DNA of 64,000 nucleotides from Actinotalea alkalitolerans (GTDB lineage Bacteria > Actinomycetota > Actinomycetes > Actinomycetales > Cellulomonadaceae), in NCBI RefSeq assembly GCF_023369855.1, contig NZ_JAMBPP010000006.1, positions 248,001 through 312,000 on the forward strand. Reading direction: 5' to 3'. The position numbers and the translations under genes were made by a program. The notes under the pieces are model-generated. The model did no database searches. It saw only the letters and a list, made by a program, of their open reading frames with translations, and had not been told where the DNA came from. This document shows, piece after piece, positions 22,801-30,008 of the stretch (the first letter of the stretch is position 1; every line of letters starts with the position of its first letter).

Positions 22801-25458
22801 GAGGTCGCTGTCTACTCACGGGCGCTCAGCTCCGCGGTCGTCGCGGAGCACTACTCCCTGGGCACGACGGGTGCGCCGCCCAACCAGGTGCCGGTGGCGG
22901 TGTTCTCGTCCTCGGTCAGTGATCTGGCGGTGTCGGTGGATGGGTCGGGGTCCTCGGACCCGGATGGCACGGTCGCGGGGTATGCGTGGGACTTCGGTGA
23001 CGGGGCCACGGGTGAGGGGGTCACTGCGTCGCACACCTATGGGGCTGCCGGGACGTACACGGTGACGTTGACGGTGACGGACAACCAGGGTGCGACCGGG
23101 ACGGTCGCGGCCGAGGTGACGGTCACCGACCCGCCTGCGAACCAGGTGCCGGTGGCGGTGTTCTCGTCCTCGGTCAGTGATCTGGCGGTGTCGGTGGATG
23201 GGTCGGGGTCCTCGGACCCGGACGGCACGATCGCGGGGTATGCGTGGGACTTCGGTGACGGGGCCACGGGTGAGGGTGTGAGTGCGTCGCACACCTATGG
23301 GGCTGCCGGGACGTACACGGTGACGTTGACCGTGACGGACAACCAGGGTGCGACTGGGACGGTCGCGGCCGAGGTGACGGTCACCGACCCGCCTGCGAAC
23401 CAGGTGCCGGTGGCGGTGTTCTCGTCCTCGGTCAGTGATCTGGCGGTGTCGGTGGATGGGTCGGGGTCCTCGGACCCGGACGGCACGGTCGCGGGGTATG
23501 CGTGGGACTTCGGTGACGGGGCCACGGGTGAGGGGGTCACTGCGTCGCACACCTATGGGGCTGCCGGGACGTACACGGTGACGTTGACGGTGACGGACAA
23601 CCAGGGTGCGACCGGGACGGTCGCGGCCGAGGTGACGGTGGTCGAGCCGGGTCCGGGGACCGAGCTGGCGCGGGACGGGTTCGGGCGTGTGGTGGTGGGT
23701 GACTGGGGCACGGCCGATGTCGGGGGCGCGTGGCAGCGTTCGGCCGGGTCTGCGGCGAACTACGCGGTCTCCGGGGGCAGGGCGACACATCGGATGAACG
23801 CATCGGGTGCGACCGTGTCCTCCTACCTCGGCGCGGTCTCCTCGACCGATACCGAGGTGCAGGTCAAGGTCTCGCTCGACAAGGTCCAGACCGGCGGCGG
23901 GACGTACGTGTCGGTCATCGGTCGTCGGGTCGACACGAGTGAGTACACCGGTCGCCTGAGGTTCCTCTCGACCGGAGCAGTGACGCTGGCTGCGATGCAG
24001 AACGGGGTGACGCTGGGCGCTGTGGTGCTGCCCGATGTGGACTTCGCCACCAGCGATCAGCTCCAGGTGCGTCTGCAGGTCACCGGGACGTCACCGACCA
24101 CCGTGCAGGCCAAGGCGTGGGAGGTCGGGGCGGCCGAGCCCGCGACCTGGCAGGTGAGCGCGACGAACTCGTTCGCTGCGCTGCAGGCCCCTGGGGCGAT
24201 CGGGCTGAGCAGCTATCTCTCGGCGTCGTCGACCAATGCGCCGATGACCAGTGCCTTCGACGACCTGATCGCCTACCCGACGTCCGCGACCCCTCCGCCT
24301 GCCAACCAGGTTCCGGTGGCGGTGTTCTCGTCCTCGGTCAGTGATCTGGCGGTGTCGGTGGATGGGTCGGGGTCCTCTGACCCGGACGGCACGGTCGCGG
24401 GGTATGCGTGGGACTTCGGTGACGGGGCGACCGGCGCGGGCGTCACGGCGTCGCACACCTACGCCACGTCCGGCACCTACACCGTGCGACTCACGGTGAC
24501 GGACAACGCCGGTGCGACGGGCACGACGACACGGCAGGTGTCGGTGGCTGGTCCTCCGCCTGCGAACCAGGTTCCGGTGGCGGTGTTCTCGTCGTCGGTC
24601 AGTGATCTGGCGGTGTCGGTGGATGGGTCGGGGTCCTCTGATCCGGATGGCACGGTCGCGGGGTATGCGTGGGACTTCGGTGACGGGGCGACCGGCGCGG
24701 GCGTCACGGCGTCGCACACCTACGCGGCTGCGGGCACCTACACGGTGACGTTGACGGTGACGGACAACCAGGGTGCGACCGGGACGGTCGCGGCCGAGGT
24801 GACGGTGGTCGAGCCGGGGCCGGTGACCGAGCTGGCGCGGGACGGGTTCGGGCGTGTGGTGGTGGGTGACTGGGGCATGGCCGATGTCGGGGGCGCGTGG
24901 CAGCGGTCGGCCGGGTCTGCTGCCAACTACCAGGTCGGTGACGGGGTGGGTTCGTTGAGGCTGCCGACCCCTGGTGGGACGGTTGCGGCCTATCTCAACG
25001 GTGCGTCCTCGACCTCGGTGGACCTGGCGGCCACGGTCTCGTTGGACAAGGCCGCTACCGGGGGTGGGACGTATCTGGCTCTGATCGGGCGGCGGACCAC
25101 GACCACCGATGACTACCACGCGCGGGTGCGGGTCTTCGAGTCCGGGGCGGTGACGATCAGTGCGATGCGTTCGGGCACGACGTTGCAGTCCGTCCTGGTG
25201 CCGGGGCTGACCTATGCGGCCAACGACGAGCTGCGGATCCGGGTCGAGGTCTCGGGGACCTCTCCGACGACGATCAGGGCCAAGGTGTGGAAGGTCGGGG
25301 CCGAGGAGCCGGCTGGTTGGCAGGTCACGACCACCGATGCCACCCCTGCCCTGCAGGTCGCTGGTGGGATCGGCGTGCTGACCTACCTGACCGGGTCGAC
25401 CACCAACGCCCCGGTGACCGCCCGATGGGACGACCTCATCGCCGTACCAGCGGGATGA
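19840..25458 (+). CDS. Giant secreted beta-propeller/LamG/PKD protein
   Basis: The 1872-residue protein is probably exported and associated with the EPS or cell surface. Signal peptide residues 1-31 end AMA. A beta-propeller-like domain (about 45-440) has repeats such as VVYVGGSFSAVGSSERLGL and a conserved His-rich patch HHHYC. A fibronectin-like stretch follows, then two LamG/concanavalin-like domains (about 560-775 and 787-1005), three PKD domains (about 1013-1268), a beta-sandwich domain, two more PKD domains (about 1487-1656) and a final beta-sandwich domain. No LPxTG signal or transmembrane anchor is seen. The ATG at 19840 follows GAGGAC and begins the signal peptide. The last bases overlap the next gene as ATGA. 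I cannot assign enzyme activity; a structural or carbohydrate-binding role is inferred. Confidence 0.88.
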   Translation: MARTPVRRRIAAFIAVATALATVVVATPAMADTAPADPTLPETVTADGLPTVQIDGVVWDQEIVGNTVYVAGSFSTARPAGALPGVNTVPRAHMLAFDLQTGALISSFAPTFNAQVMSVSASPDGSRLYVGGDFTTVNGATQYRVAALNPTTGAVLPNFRPAVNFKVGAVEAVGSVVYVGGSFSAVGSSERLGLAALNAANGALLPWAPRAENGRVAAIAVSPDATKVVVAGSFTTLNGSDRPGYGMGMVDAVTGESLPFAANDLIRNGGPSSSFTTLAGDETGVYGGGYHFGPGGNLEGIFKASWDGEIEYVQDCHGDTYSVYPMGDVVYSATHHHYCDNVDGGFPQTSPWTFHHGNAYTNYATTPLKHDKDGYFDWFGTPGPTMLYFYPAFTPGSYTGKTQGPWSVISQGDYLVFGGEFTHVNGVRQQGIVRMTTKENAPNAQGPRLAGAAFNPRVNSFAEGTARISWPGNWDRDNMTLRYRLYRESTALPPIYDETVTAPFWDLPVMGFTDTGLTPGSTQRYRVTATDPFNNLAQSEWVTVTIAEDGTLSDYAEGVLDDGASSYWRLGEPSGPLFDWAGFHDATPGDGVTRGVSGAIIGDADAAAGFSGSSSGTASTQTAVQGPNTFSIETWVRTTTNRGGKLVGFGNSATGNSSGYDRHVYMDNAGRIWFGVHPGGVRTVNSTASFNDGQWHHVVASLGPNGMRLYVDGKRVGQRTDVTAGQDFSGYWRLGGDNLNGWTNRPTSNYLAGSLDDVAIYPSVLTHEQVLQHYTDSGRTSSVPPVPGDAYGAAVRGADPDLYWRLGESGGTTASDTSLNDSTGTYRNGVTLGAPGALPDVADTAATFNGNGAMLSSDQQFTNPTTYSQELWFQTTTTAGGKLIGFGSSRTGLSNNYDRHVYMEDSGQLTFGVWTGEASTITSPESYNDGQWHHMVATQSSAGMRLYVDGALVGQHGQTAAQAYNGYWKVGSDTTWGPQPHFAGTIDEVAVYSRALSSAVVAEHYSLGTTGAPPNQVPVAVFSSSVSDLAVSVDGSGSSDPDGTVAGYAWDFGDGATGEGVTASHTYGAAGTYTVTLTVTDNQGATGTVAAEVTVTDPPANQVPVAVFSSSVSDLAVSVDGSGSSDPDGTIAGYAWDFGDGATGEGVSASHTYGAAGTYTVTLTVTDNQGATGTVAAEVTVTDPPANQVPVAVFSSSVSDLAVSVDGSGSSDPDGTVAGYAWDFGDGATGEGVTASHTYGAAGTYTVTLTVTDNQGATGTVAAEVTVVEPGPGTELARDGFGRVVVGDWGTADVGGAWQRSAGSAANYAVSGGRATHRMNASGATVSSYLGAVSSTDTEVQVKVSLDKVQTGGGTYVSVIGRRVDTSEYTGRLRFLSTGAVTLAAMQNGVTLGAVVLPDVDFATSDQLQVRLQVTGTSPTTVQAKAWEVGAAEPATWQVSATNSFAALQAPGAIGLSSYLSASSTNAPMTSAFDDLIAYPTSATPPPANQVPVAVFSSSVSDLAVSVDGSGSSDPDGTVAGYAWDFGDGATGAGVTASHTYATSGTYTVRLTVTDNAGATGTTTRQVSVAGPPPANQVPVAVFSSSVSDLAVSVDGSGSSDPDGTVAGYAWDFGDGATGAGVTASHTYAAAGTYTVTLTVTDNQGATGTVAAEVTVVEPGPVTELARDGFGRVVVGDWGMADVGGAWQRSAGSAANYQVGDGVGSLRLPTPGGTVAAYLNGASSTSVDLAATVSLDKAATGGGTYLALIGRRTTTTDDYHARVRVFESGAVTISAMRSGTTLQSVLVPGLTYAANDELRIRVEVSGTSPTTIRAKVWKVGAEEPAGWQVTTTDATPALQVAGGIGVLTYLTGSTTNAPVTARWDDLIAVPAG
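22882..23649 (+). repeat. Three tandem PKD-coding repeats of 258 bp
   Basis: Units start at 22882, 23140 and 23398, each 258 bp (86 codons), and differ by only a few bases. Two further copies start at 24304 and 24565. Near-identity at DNA level shows recent homogenisation. Copy-number change would keep the frame. Confidence 0.92.
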
Positions 25459-25473
25459 CCACACGCACGCACC
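24406..25473 (+). repeat. 1068-bp block nearly identical to 32457-33524
   Basis: The block covers the 3' end of the first propeller gene, its stop and the first six codons of the next glycosyltransferase gene. It recurs 8051 bp downstream in the same orientation with only scattered differences. Both ends of the similarity are sharp. Confidence 0.92.
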
Positions 25474-26621
25474 ACGGTGGGGGCACCGGGCGGACGATCC
25501 TGCTCGCTCATCCGAGCGCCGATCTCTACGGGTCGGACAGGGTCGCCCTGGAGAGCGTCAGTGCCCTGGTCGAGGCAGGGTGGCGGGTGATCGTCACCCT
25601 GCCCGCCCACGGCCCGCTCTCGGCCCTCGTCCGGGAGCGGGGGGCGCACGTCGCGATCTGCCCGACCCTCGTGCTGCGCAAGGCGCTGCTGCGGCCGCGT
25701 GGTGTCGTCACGCTCCTGCGGGACACCCTCGCCGGACTGCGTCACGGATGGCGGCTGCTCGTCCACCTGCGGCCTGCGGCCATGTACGTCAACACAGTGA
25801 CGATCCCGCTGTGGGTGCTGCTGGCCCGCCTGCGACGGGTGCCGACGCTCTGCCACGTGCACGAGGCCGAGGGGTCGGCGCCTGCCTGGGCGCGGACCGT
25901 CCTCGGACTACCTCTCCTGGCGGCGGATGTCGTCATTGCGAACAGCCGGTTCAGCATCGGGGTGATCGCGCGGTCCTTCCCGCGACTGGGTCGTCGGATC
26001 GAGCTCGTGCACAACGGGGTCCCTGGTCCGGCCGATCGGTCGATGGGGCGCGAGGTGCTCGAGCCGCCGGTGAGGATCGTCTACATCGGAAGGCTCTCCC
26101 CTCGCAAGGGGGTCGATGTCGCGGTCGATGCCCTGAGGTGTCTGGACGAGCGTGGTGTGACGGCCCACCTCGATCTCGTGGGTGCGGTGTTCCCCGGATA
26201 CGAGTGGTACCAGGCCGAGCTCGAGGCGCAGGTAGCGCGACTCGACCTGCGGGACAGGGTCACCTTTCACGGGTTCAGGAACGAGGTCTGGGATCTGGTG
26301 CGGTCGAGCGACCTCGTCGTGGTTCCGTCGCGGATCGACGAGCCCTTCGGCAACACGGCGGTCGAGGCGGTGCTGTGCGCTCGGCCGGTCGTGGCCAGTG
26401 AGACGAGCGGGCTGCTCGAGGCCACGGCTGGCTACCGCTCCGCGCACACGGTGCTCCCCGGCAGTGCCGAGGCGCTGGCCGACGGGATCGTGCGTGTCGT
26501 GAGCGAGTGGGACAGGTCTCGGAACGACGCCTGGGCAGATGCCGCGACAGCGGTCGCACGGCACTCACCCCAGACCTTCCGGGCACGGGTGGTCGATGTG
26601 GTCAGTCGTATGGTCACGTGA
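25455..26621 (+). CDS. Glycosyltransferase family 4
   Basis: The 388-residue protein has the N-terminal LLAHPSADLYGSDRVALES, CHVHEAEGSAPAW and the C-terminal GT4 blocks VRIVYIGRLSPRKGVDVAVDAL, VTFHGFRNEVWDLVRSSDLVVVPS and EPFGNTAVEAVLCARPVVAS (E-x7-E). It probably adds a sugar to the EPS repeat unit; the sugar is unknown. The start ATG overlaps the stop of the giant gene as ATGA. The first six codons are duplicated at 33506 without the rest of the gene. The 126 bp to the convergent deacetylase gene hold nothing I can identify. Confidence 0.9.
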   Translation: MTTRTHHGGGTGRTILLAHPSADLYGSDRVALESVSALVEAGWRVIVTLPAHGPLSALVRERGAHVAICPTLVLRKALLRPRGVVTLLRDTLAGLRHGWRLLVHLRPAAMYVNTVTIPLWVLLARLRRVPTLCHVHEAEGSAPAWARTVLGLPLLAADVVIANSRFSIGVIARSFPRLGRRIELVHNGVPGPADRSMGREVLEPPVRIVYIGRLSPRKGVDVAVDALRCLDERGVTAHLDLVGAVFPGYEWYQAELEAQVARLDLRDRVTFHGFRNEVWDLVRSSDLVVVPSRIDEPFGNTAVEAVLCARPVVASETSGLLEATAGYRSAHTVLPGSAEALADGIVRVVSEWDRSRNDAWADAATAVARHSPQTFRARVVDVVSRMVT

Positions 26622-26747
26622 GGTGCGCGCCGACGCAGATCCGGCAGGCTCCTGCGAGTGACGAGGCAGGCCGAGCTCCTGTCGAGGTGATCCGCCGAGT
26701 GCGGGCCCGTGGCAGCATCGGTGCGGACTCCGCCGGCTCGACGCCGC

Positions 26748-27488
26748 CTACCGGCCGAACCACGCCCAGGACCGCAGCCGGCCCCCGCGAGCCAGGGCGT
26801 CGGCCAGGCTGACGACCGTGTAGCCGCGGTCGTGGTATCCGGCCAGGAGCTGCTTGGCGAACACCCCCCGGTCGAGCGGGAAGTCGACCCGTGGGTCGGC
26901 GCCGTCCTCGGCGTCGGCGATGGCGTCGTGCGCCAGCACGATCTGCCCCGGCGAGAGGTGGGACATCGCGACCTCGAGCCGCTGGGGCGTCGTGATGTCC
27001 TTCCAGTCCCACGTGGTCGCGCCCCACATCACCGGAACGAGACCGGCCCCGCGCACCGCGGACCAGGTCCGCAGGGACTGCGAGCCGTACGGCGGCCGGA
27101 TCCAGCGCACCGGACGACCCAGCCGGTCTTCGAGCTCGAGCTTCGCTGCCCGGGTCCGGTCGACCACCTGCCGGGTGGTCAGGGTGGTCAGGCGCACGTG
27201 GTCAGGACCGTGCAGAGCGACCTCGTGGCCCGCGCTGATGATCTCCTGGAGCAGTCCCGGGGCCTTGCGGACGCGGGTCATGAGCACGAAGAAGGTGGCC
27301 GACGCCCCGGCGTCGGCCAACGACGCGAGGACCCCGTCGGTGGACCCCGGGAGCGGCCCGTCATCGAAGGTCAGGACGACCGAGCGGTCGGGTGAGGTCA
27401 CCGCGCGAACGGAACCCACCGGGCGCGTCGATGCGCGCCACAGCGCGCCCATCACCGGGACGCTGTCCAGCGCATCGCCTCGGGGCAC
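26748..27488 (-). CDS. Polysaccharide deacetylase (NodB homology, CE4)
   Basis: The 246-residue enzyme would remove N-acetyl groups from an EPS or cell-wall sugar. It keeps the CE4 motifs: VVLTFDDGPLPG (catalytic Asp and metal Asp), EVALHGPDHV (metal-binding H-x3-H), RWIRPPYGSQS and, near the end, VLAHDAIAD. I see no clear signal peptide, so it may be cytosolic or exported in an atypical way. The GTG at 27488, 2 bp after the upstream stop, is preferred; an ATG at 27452 is the alternative. It is the second gene of a two-gene operon with the dehydrogenase. Confidence 0.9.
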   Translation of the reverse strand: MPRGDALDSVPVMGALWRASTRPVGSVRAVTSPDRSVVLTFDDGPLPGSTDGVLASLADAGASATFFVLMTRVRKAPGLLQEIISAGHEVALHGPDHVRLTTLTTRQVVDRTRAAKLELEDRLGRPVRWIRPPYGSQSLRTWSAVRGAGLVPVMWGATTWDWKDITTPQRLEVAMSHLSPGQIVLAHDAIADAEDGADPRVDFPLDRGVFAKQLLAGYHDRGYTVVSLADALARGGRLRSWAWFGR

Positions 27489-27490
27489 GA

Positions 27491-28744
27491 CTAGAGCCGC
27501 CGACCGGTGACGGTGACTCCTCGGGTGTCGAGCAGCTTCTGGCCGAACGCCGCCAGCCGGTCGGGGGTGAGCTCCCGGTGGTTCTGCAGGAGGATCGCGC
27601 AGTCCATGTCGACAGCGGCCTCCGCGACGTCCATCACCCGAGGGATCGGTGACCCGCCGCTCTGCCACTGCGCGACGTACGGGTCCCAGTAGTGCAGGTC
27701 AGCACCCAGGTGCAGGAGAGCGGTCGCCACGTCTCGGGCGGGAGACTCGCGCTGGTCGGCGATGTTCTCCTTGTACGTCACACCCAGGAGGAGGATCCGC
27801 GACCCCCGGACCGGCCGACCGAGATCGTTGAGGAGGTCCTGCGTCCGCCGGGCGACGTACGCGGGCATGCCCGCGTTGATCTCCTGAGCGAGCTCGACGA
27901 ACCGGAAGGGGTGGCGCAGTCGGCTCCGGATGTGGTGGGAGAGGTAGTTCGGGTCGATCGGGATGCAGTGCCCGCCGACCCCGGGTCCGGGGTAGAAGGC
28001 ATGGAAACCGAAGGGCTTCGTCGACGCGCAACGGATCGACTCCCAGAGATCGATGTCGAGCTCGTGGGCGAGCTGCGCCAGCTCGTTCATCAGGGCGATG
28101 TTGACGTGCCGGTAGGTGTTCTCGAGGAGCTTGGCCAGCTCGGCCTCGCGCGTGCCGCTGGCGATGACCACCTCGTCGCACACCCGGGAGTAGAGCTCCG
28201 TTGCCCGGGCCGTGCTGCGCTCGTCGACGCCGCCGACGACCTTGGGGGTGTTGCGCAGAGAGAACCGCGGGTTGCCCGGGTCGATGCGCTCGGGGGAGAA
28301 GGCCAGGAGGATGTCCCGTCCGACGACGTGGCCGCTCGTCTCGAGGATCGGACCGACCACTTCCTCCGTGGTGCCCGGGTAGGTCGTGGACTCCAGGACG
28401 ACCAGGTCGCCCGGTCGTACTCGCTTGGCGATCATCTCTGCCGAGGAGATCACGGCTGAGAGGTCCGGGCCGCCGTCCTCCGTGAGCGGGGTGGGGACGC
28501 AGATCACGTAGGTGTCGCACTCGTCCAGGTCCGAGGGCTCCGCCGTGGGTGTGAACCCGTTCGTGAGCATCGTGGCGAGCTCGTCATCGGAGATGTCGTC
28601 GACCCGTGAGCGCCCTGCGCGCATCTCGCCCAGACGGTCGAGGTCGATGTCAAAACCGAAGGTGGGGATCCCGGCTCTGATCGCCTCGCGGATCAGCGGG
28701 AGTCCGACGTAGCCCGTACCGATGACCGCCAGCTTGAAGCTCAT
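27491..28744 (-). CDS. Nucleotide-sugar dehydrogenase (UDP-Glc/UDP-GlcNAc/ManNAc dehydrogenase family)
   Basis: The 417-residue enzyme oxidises a nucleotide sugar twice with NAD+ and gives a uronic acid donor for EPS. It starts KLAVIGTGYVGLPLIREA (Rossmann fold) and has CVPTPLTEDGGPDL, ESTTYPGTTEEV, SPERIDPGNPRF, AELAKLLENTYRHVNIALMNE, the catalytic Cys in GPGVGGHCIPIDPNYLS, and LLGVTYKENIADQRESPA. The ERIDPGN and HCIPIDP blocks resemble the WbpA/WecC (HexNAc) branch more than UDP-glucose dehydrogenases, but this is not decisive. The ATG at 28744 has AGGAGG 3 nt upstream. Confidence 0.92.
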   Translation of the reverse strand: MSFKLAVIGTGYVGLPLIREAIRAGIPTFGFDIDLDRLGEMRAGRSRVDDISDDELATMLTNGFTPTAEPSDLDECDTYVICVPTPLTEDGGPDLSAVISSAEMIAKRVRPGDLVVLESTTYPGTTEEVVGPILETSGHVVGRDILLAFSPERIDPGNPRFSLRNTPKVVGGVDERSTARATELYSRVCDEVVIASGTREAELAKLLENTYRHVNIALMNELAQLAHELDIDLWESIRCASTKPFGFHAFYPGPGVGGHCIPIDPNYLSHHIRSRLRHPFRFVELAQEINAGMPAYVARRTQDLLNDLGRPVRGSRILLLGVTYKENIADQRESPARDVATALLHLGADLHYWDPYVAQWQSGGSPIPRVMDVAEAAVDMDCAILLQNHRELTPDRLAAFGQKLLDTRGVTVTGRRL

Positions 28745-28832
28745 GGTCCTCCTGTCTCCGATGGATCGTGATCGTTCCACACTCGTGCACCTGCTGTGTA
28801 GCGGCGTCCGCCTGCGCTGGCCCGAGCCCTTG

Positions 28833-28844
28833 TATCCTCGGCGG
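28833..28844 (+). promoter_or_regulatory. Candidate -10 of a leaderless glycosyltransferase mRNA
   Basis: TATCCT at 28833-28838 ends 6 bp before the ATG at 28845, the distance seen at actinobacterial leaderless genes. The same stretch has no ribosome binding site. No clear -35 is seen. Confidence 0.45.
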
Positions 28845-29786
28845 ATGGACGTGATGCCGGCCGCCGGTCGCCGTGTGGCGGTAGCCGTGCTGACCTACCA
28901 GCGACCGGACGTCCTGGGAGCCCTGCTCCCTGAGCTTGCGAGACAAGCACGCGTCCAGGTCCCCCCAGCGCGGGTCGTCGTGGTCGACAACGATCCGGGG
29001 GCCAGTGCGCGTGCCGCGGTCGAGGAGCTCGACCTTCCTGAGGTGACGTTCGTGCACGAACCGCGGCCGGGCATCGCGGCCGGCCGGAACGCGGCCCTTC
29101 GGGAGGCCTCTGACGTCGACACCCTGGTGTTCATCGACGACGACGAGACTCCTGAGGGTGAGTGGCTGAGCGTCATGGTGGACACCCACGCCCGTCTCGG
29201 AGGTGCGGCGTTGGCGGGACCGGTCCTGCGCGTCCATGAGTCACCCCCGGCGTCGTGGGTGAGGGCGGCCCGGGTGTTCGACCGTCGCCGGATGCCGACC
29301 GGGACCCCACTCGAGGCAGCCGGTTCCGGGAACCTCCTGCTCGACATGCGTCACGTCCGGCGGCACGGGCTCGAGTTCGACGACCGGCTGGGACTCGCGG
29401 GCGGCTCGGATCACCTGTTCACCAAGCAGATCCGTCAGACCGACGGCCAGATCTACTGGTGCGACGAAGCTGTGGTGAGCGAGTTCGTCCCGAGTGATCG
29501 GCTGACCGGCCGATGGACCTTGCGGCGCGGCCACAGGTCCGGCACGACCAGCGTCCTGGTCGAGCTGATGCTGGCGTCGACCAGGGGGAAGGCGATGACC
29601 ATCCGGATCCGCGCCATCAGCGGAGGCCTCGCGCGGCTGCTGGCCGGCGGCGGGAGGGTCGCGTGGGGTCTGCTGACCTCGAACCCCGAGCACCAGGGCA
29701 GGGGCGCGTGGACCGCAGCACGCGGCACCGGACTCCTTGCCGCGGCGGTAGGGCACACGTTCGTCGAGTACCGCCGCGCAGGGTGA
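28845..29786 (+). CDS. Glycosyltransferase family 2
   Basis: The 313-residue GT-A enzyme has VAVAVLTYQRPDVLGALLPEL, VVVVDNDPGAS, RPGIAAGRNAALREA, LVFIDDDETPEGEWLSVM (metal-binding DDD) and a C-terminal hydrophobic part. GGSDHLFTKQIRQ fits the acceptor side of GT2 enzymes. Donor and linkage are unknown. The ATG at 28845 lies right after a -10-like box and the mRNA is probably leaderless. The gene diverges from the nucleotide-sugar dehydrogenase. The 222-bp gap after it holds only the promoter motif of the next gene. Confidence 0.88.
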   Translation: MDVMPAAGRRVAVAVLTYQRPDVLGALLPELARQARVQVPPARVVVVDNDPGASARAAVEELDLPEVTFVHEPRPGIAAGRNAALREASDVDTLVFIDDDETPEGEWLSVMVDTHARLGGAALAGPVLRVHESPPASWVRAARVFDRRRMPTGTPLEAAGSGNLLLDMRHVRRHGLEFDDRLGLAGGSDHLFTKQIRQTDGQIYWCDEAVVSEFVPSDRLTGRWTLRRGHRSGTTSVLVELMLASTRGKAMTIRIRAISGGLARLLAGGGRVAWGLLTSNPEHQGRGAWTAARGTGLLAAAVGHTFVEYRRAG

Positions 29787-29942
29787 GGGGTGCCGTTCTC
29801 CTGACGAGGAGGGCCGTCCTCTCCCGTCACCGGCCGACCTGCCGCTGCGTCTCTTCCCGCCGAGCGCCGTGCGATCTCGCCTGGGTGGACGATCAGGAAC
29901 GGCGAGGGCGGTTCGCCCCTTTTCATCCTGTTCCGTACAGAT

Positions 29943-29965
29943 TGTCCGTTCTACGATCGTAGGAC
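29943..29965 (+). promoter_or_regulatory. Candidate promoter/operator of the second propeller gene
   Basis: TGTCCG (29943-29948), 11 bp, then TAGGAC (29960-29965) repeats the layout before 19840. The TTCACCCG part is replaced here by ACGATCG. The GTG start of the gene lies 44 bp downstream. Confidence 0.4.
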
Positions 29966-30008
29966 TTGGCGCGGCCCCCTGCGCCATCCGACATCACCGG
30001 GACCCGCC

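Noticed and set aside
22882-24818. Regular direct repeats that could be taken for a CRISPR or satellite array
   Set aside because: Units are 258 bp, wholly coding and match PKD domains; there are no unique spacers and no cas genes.
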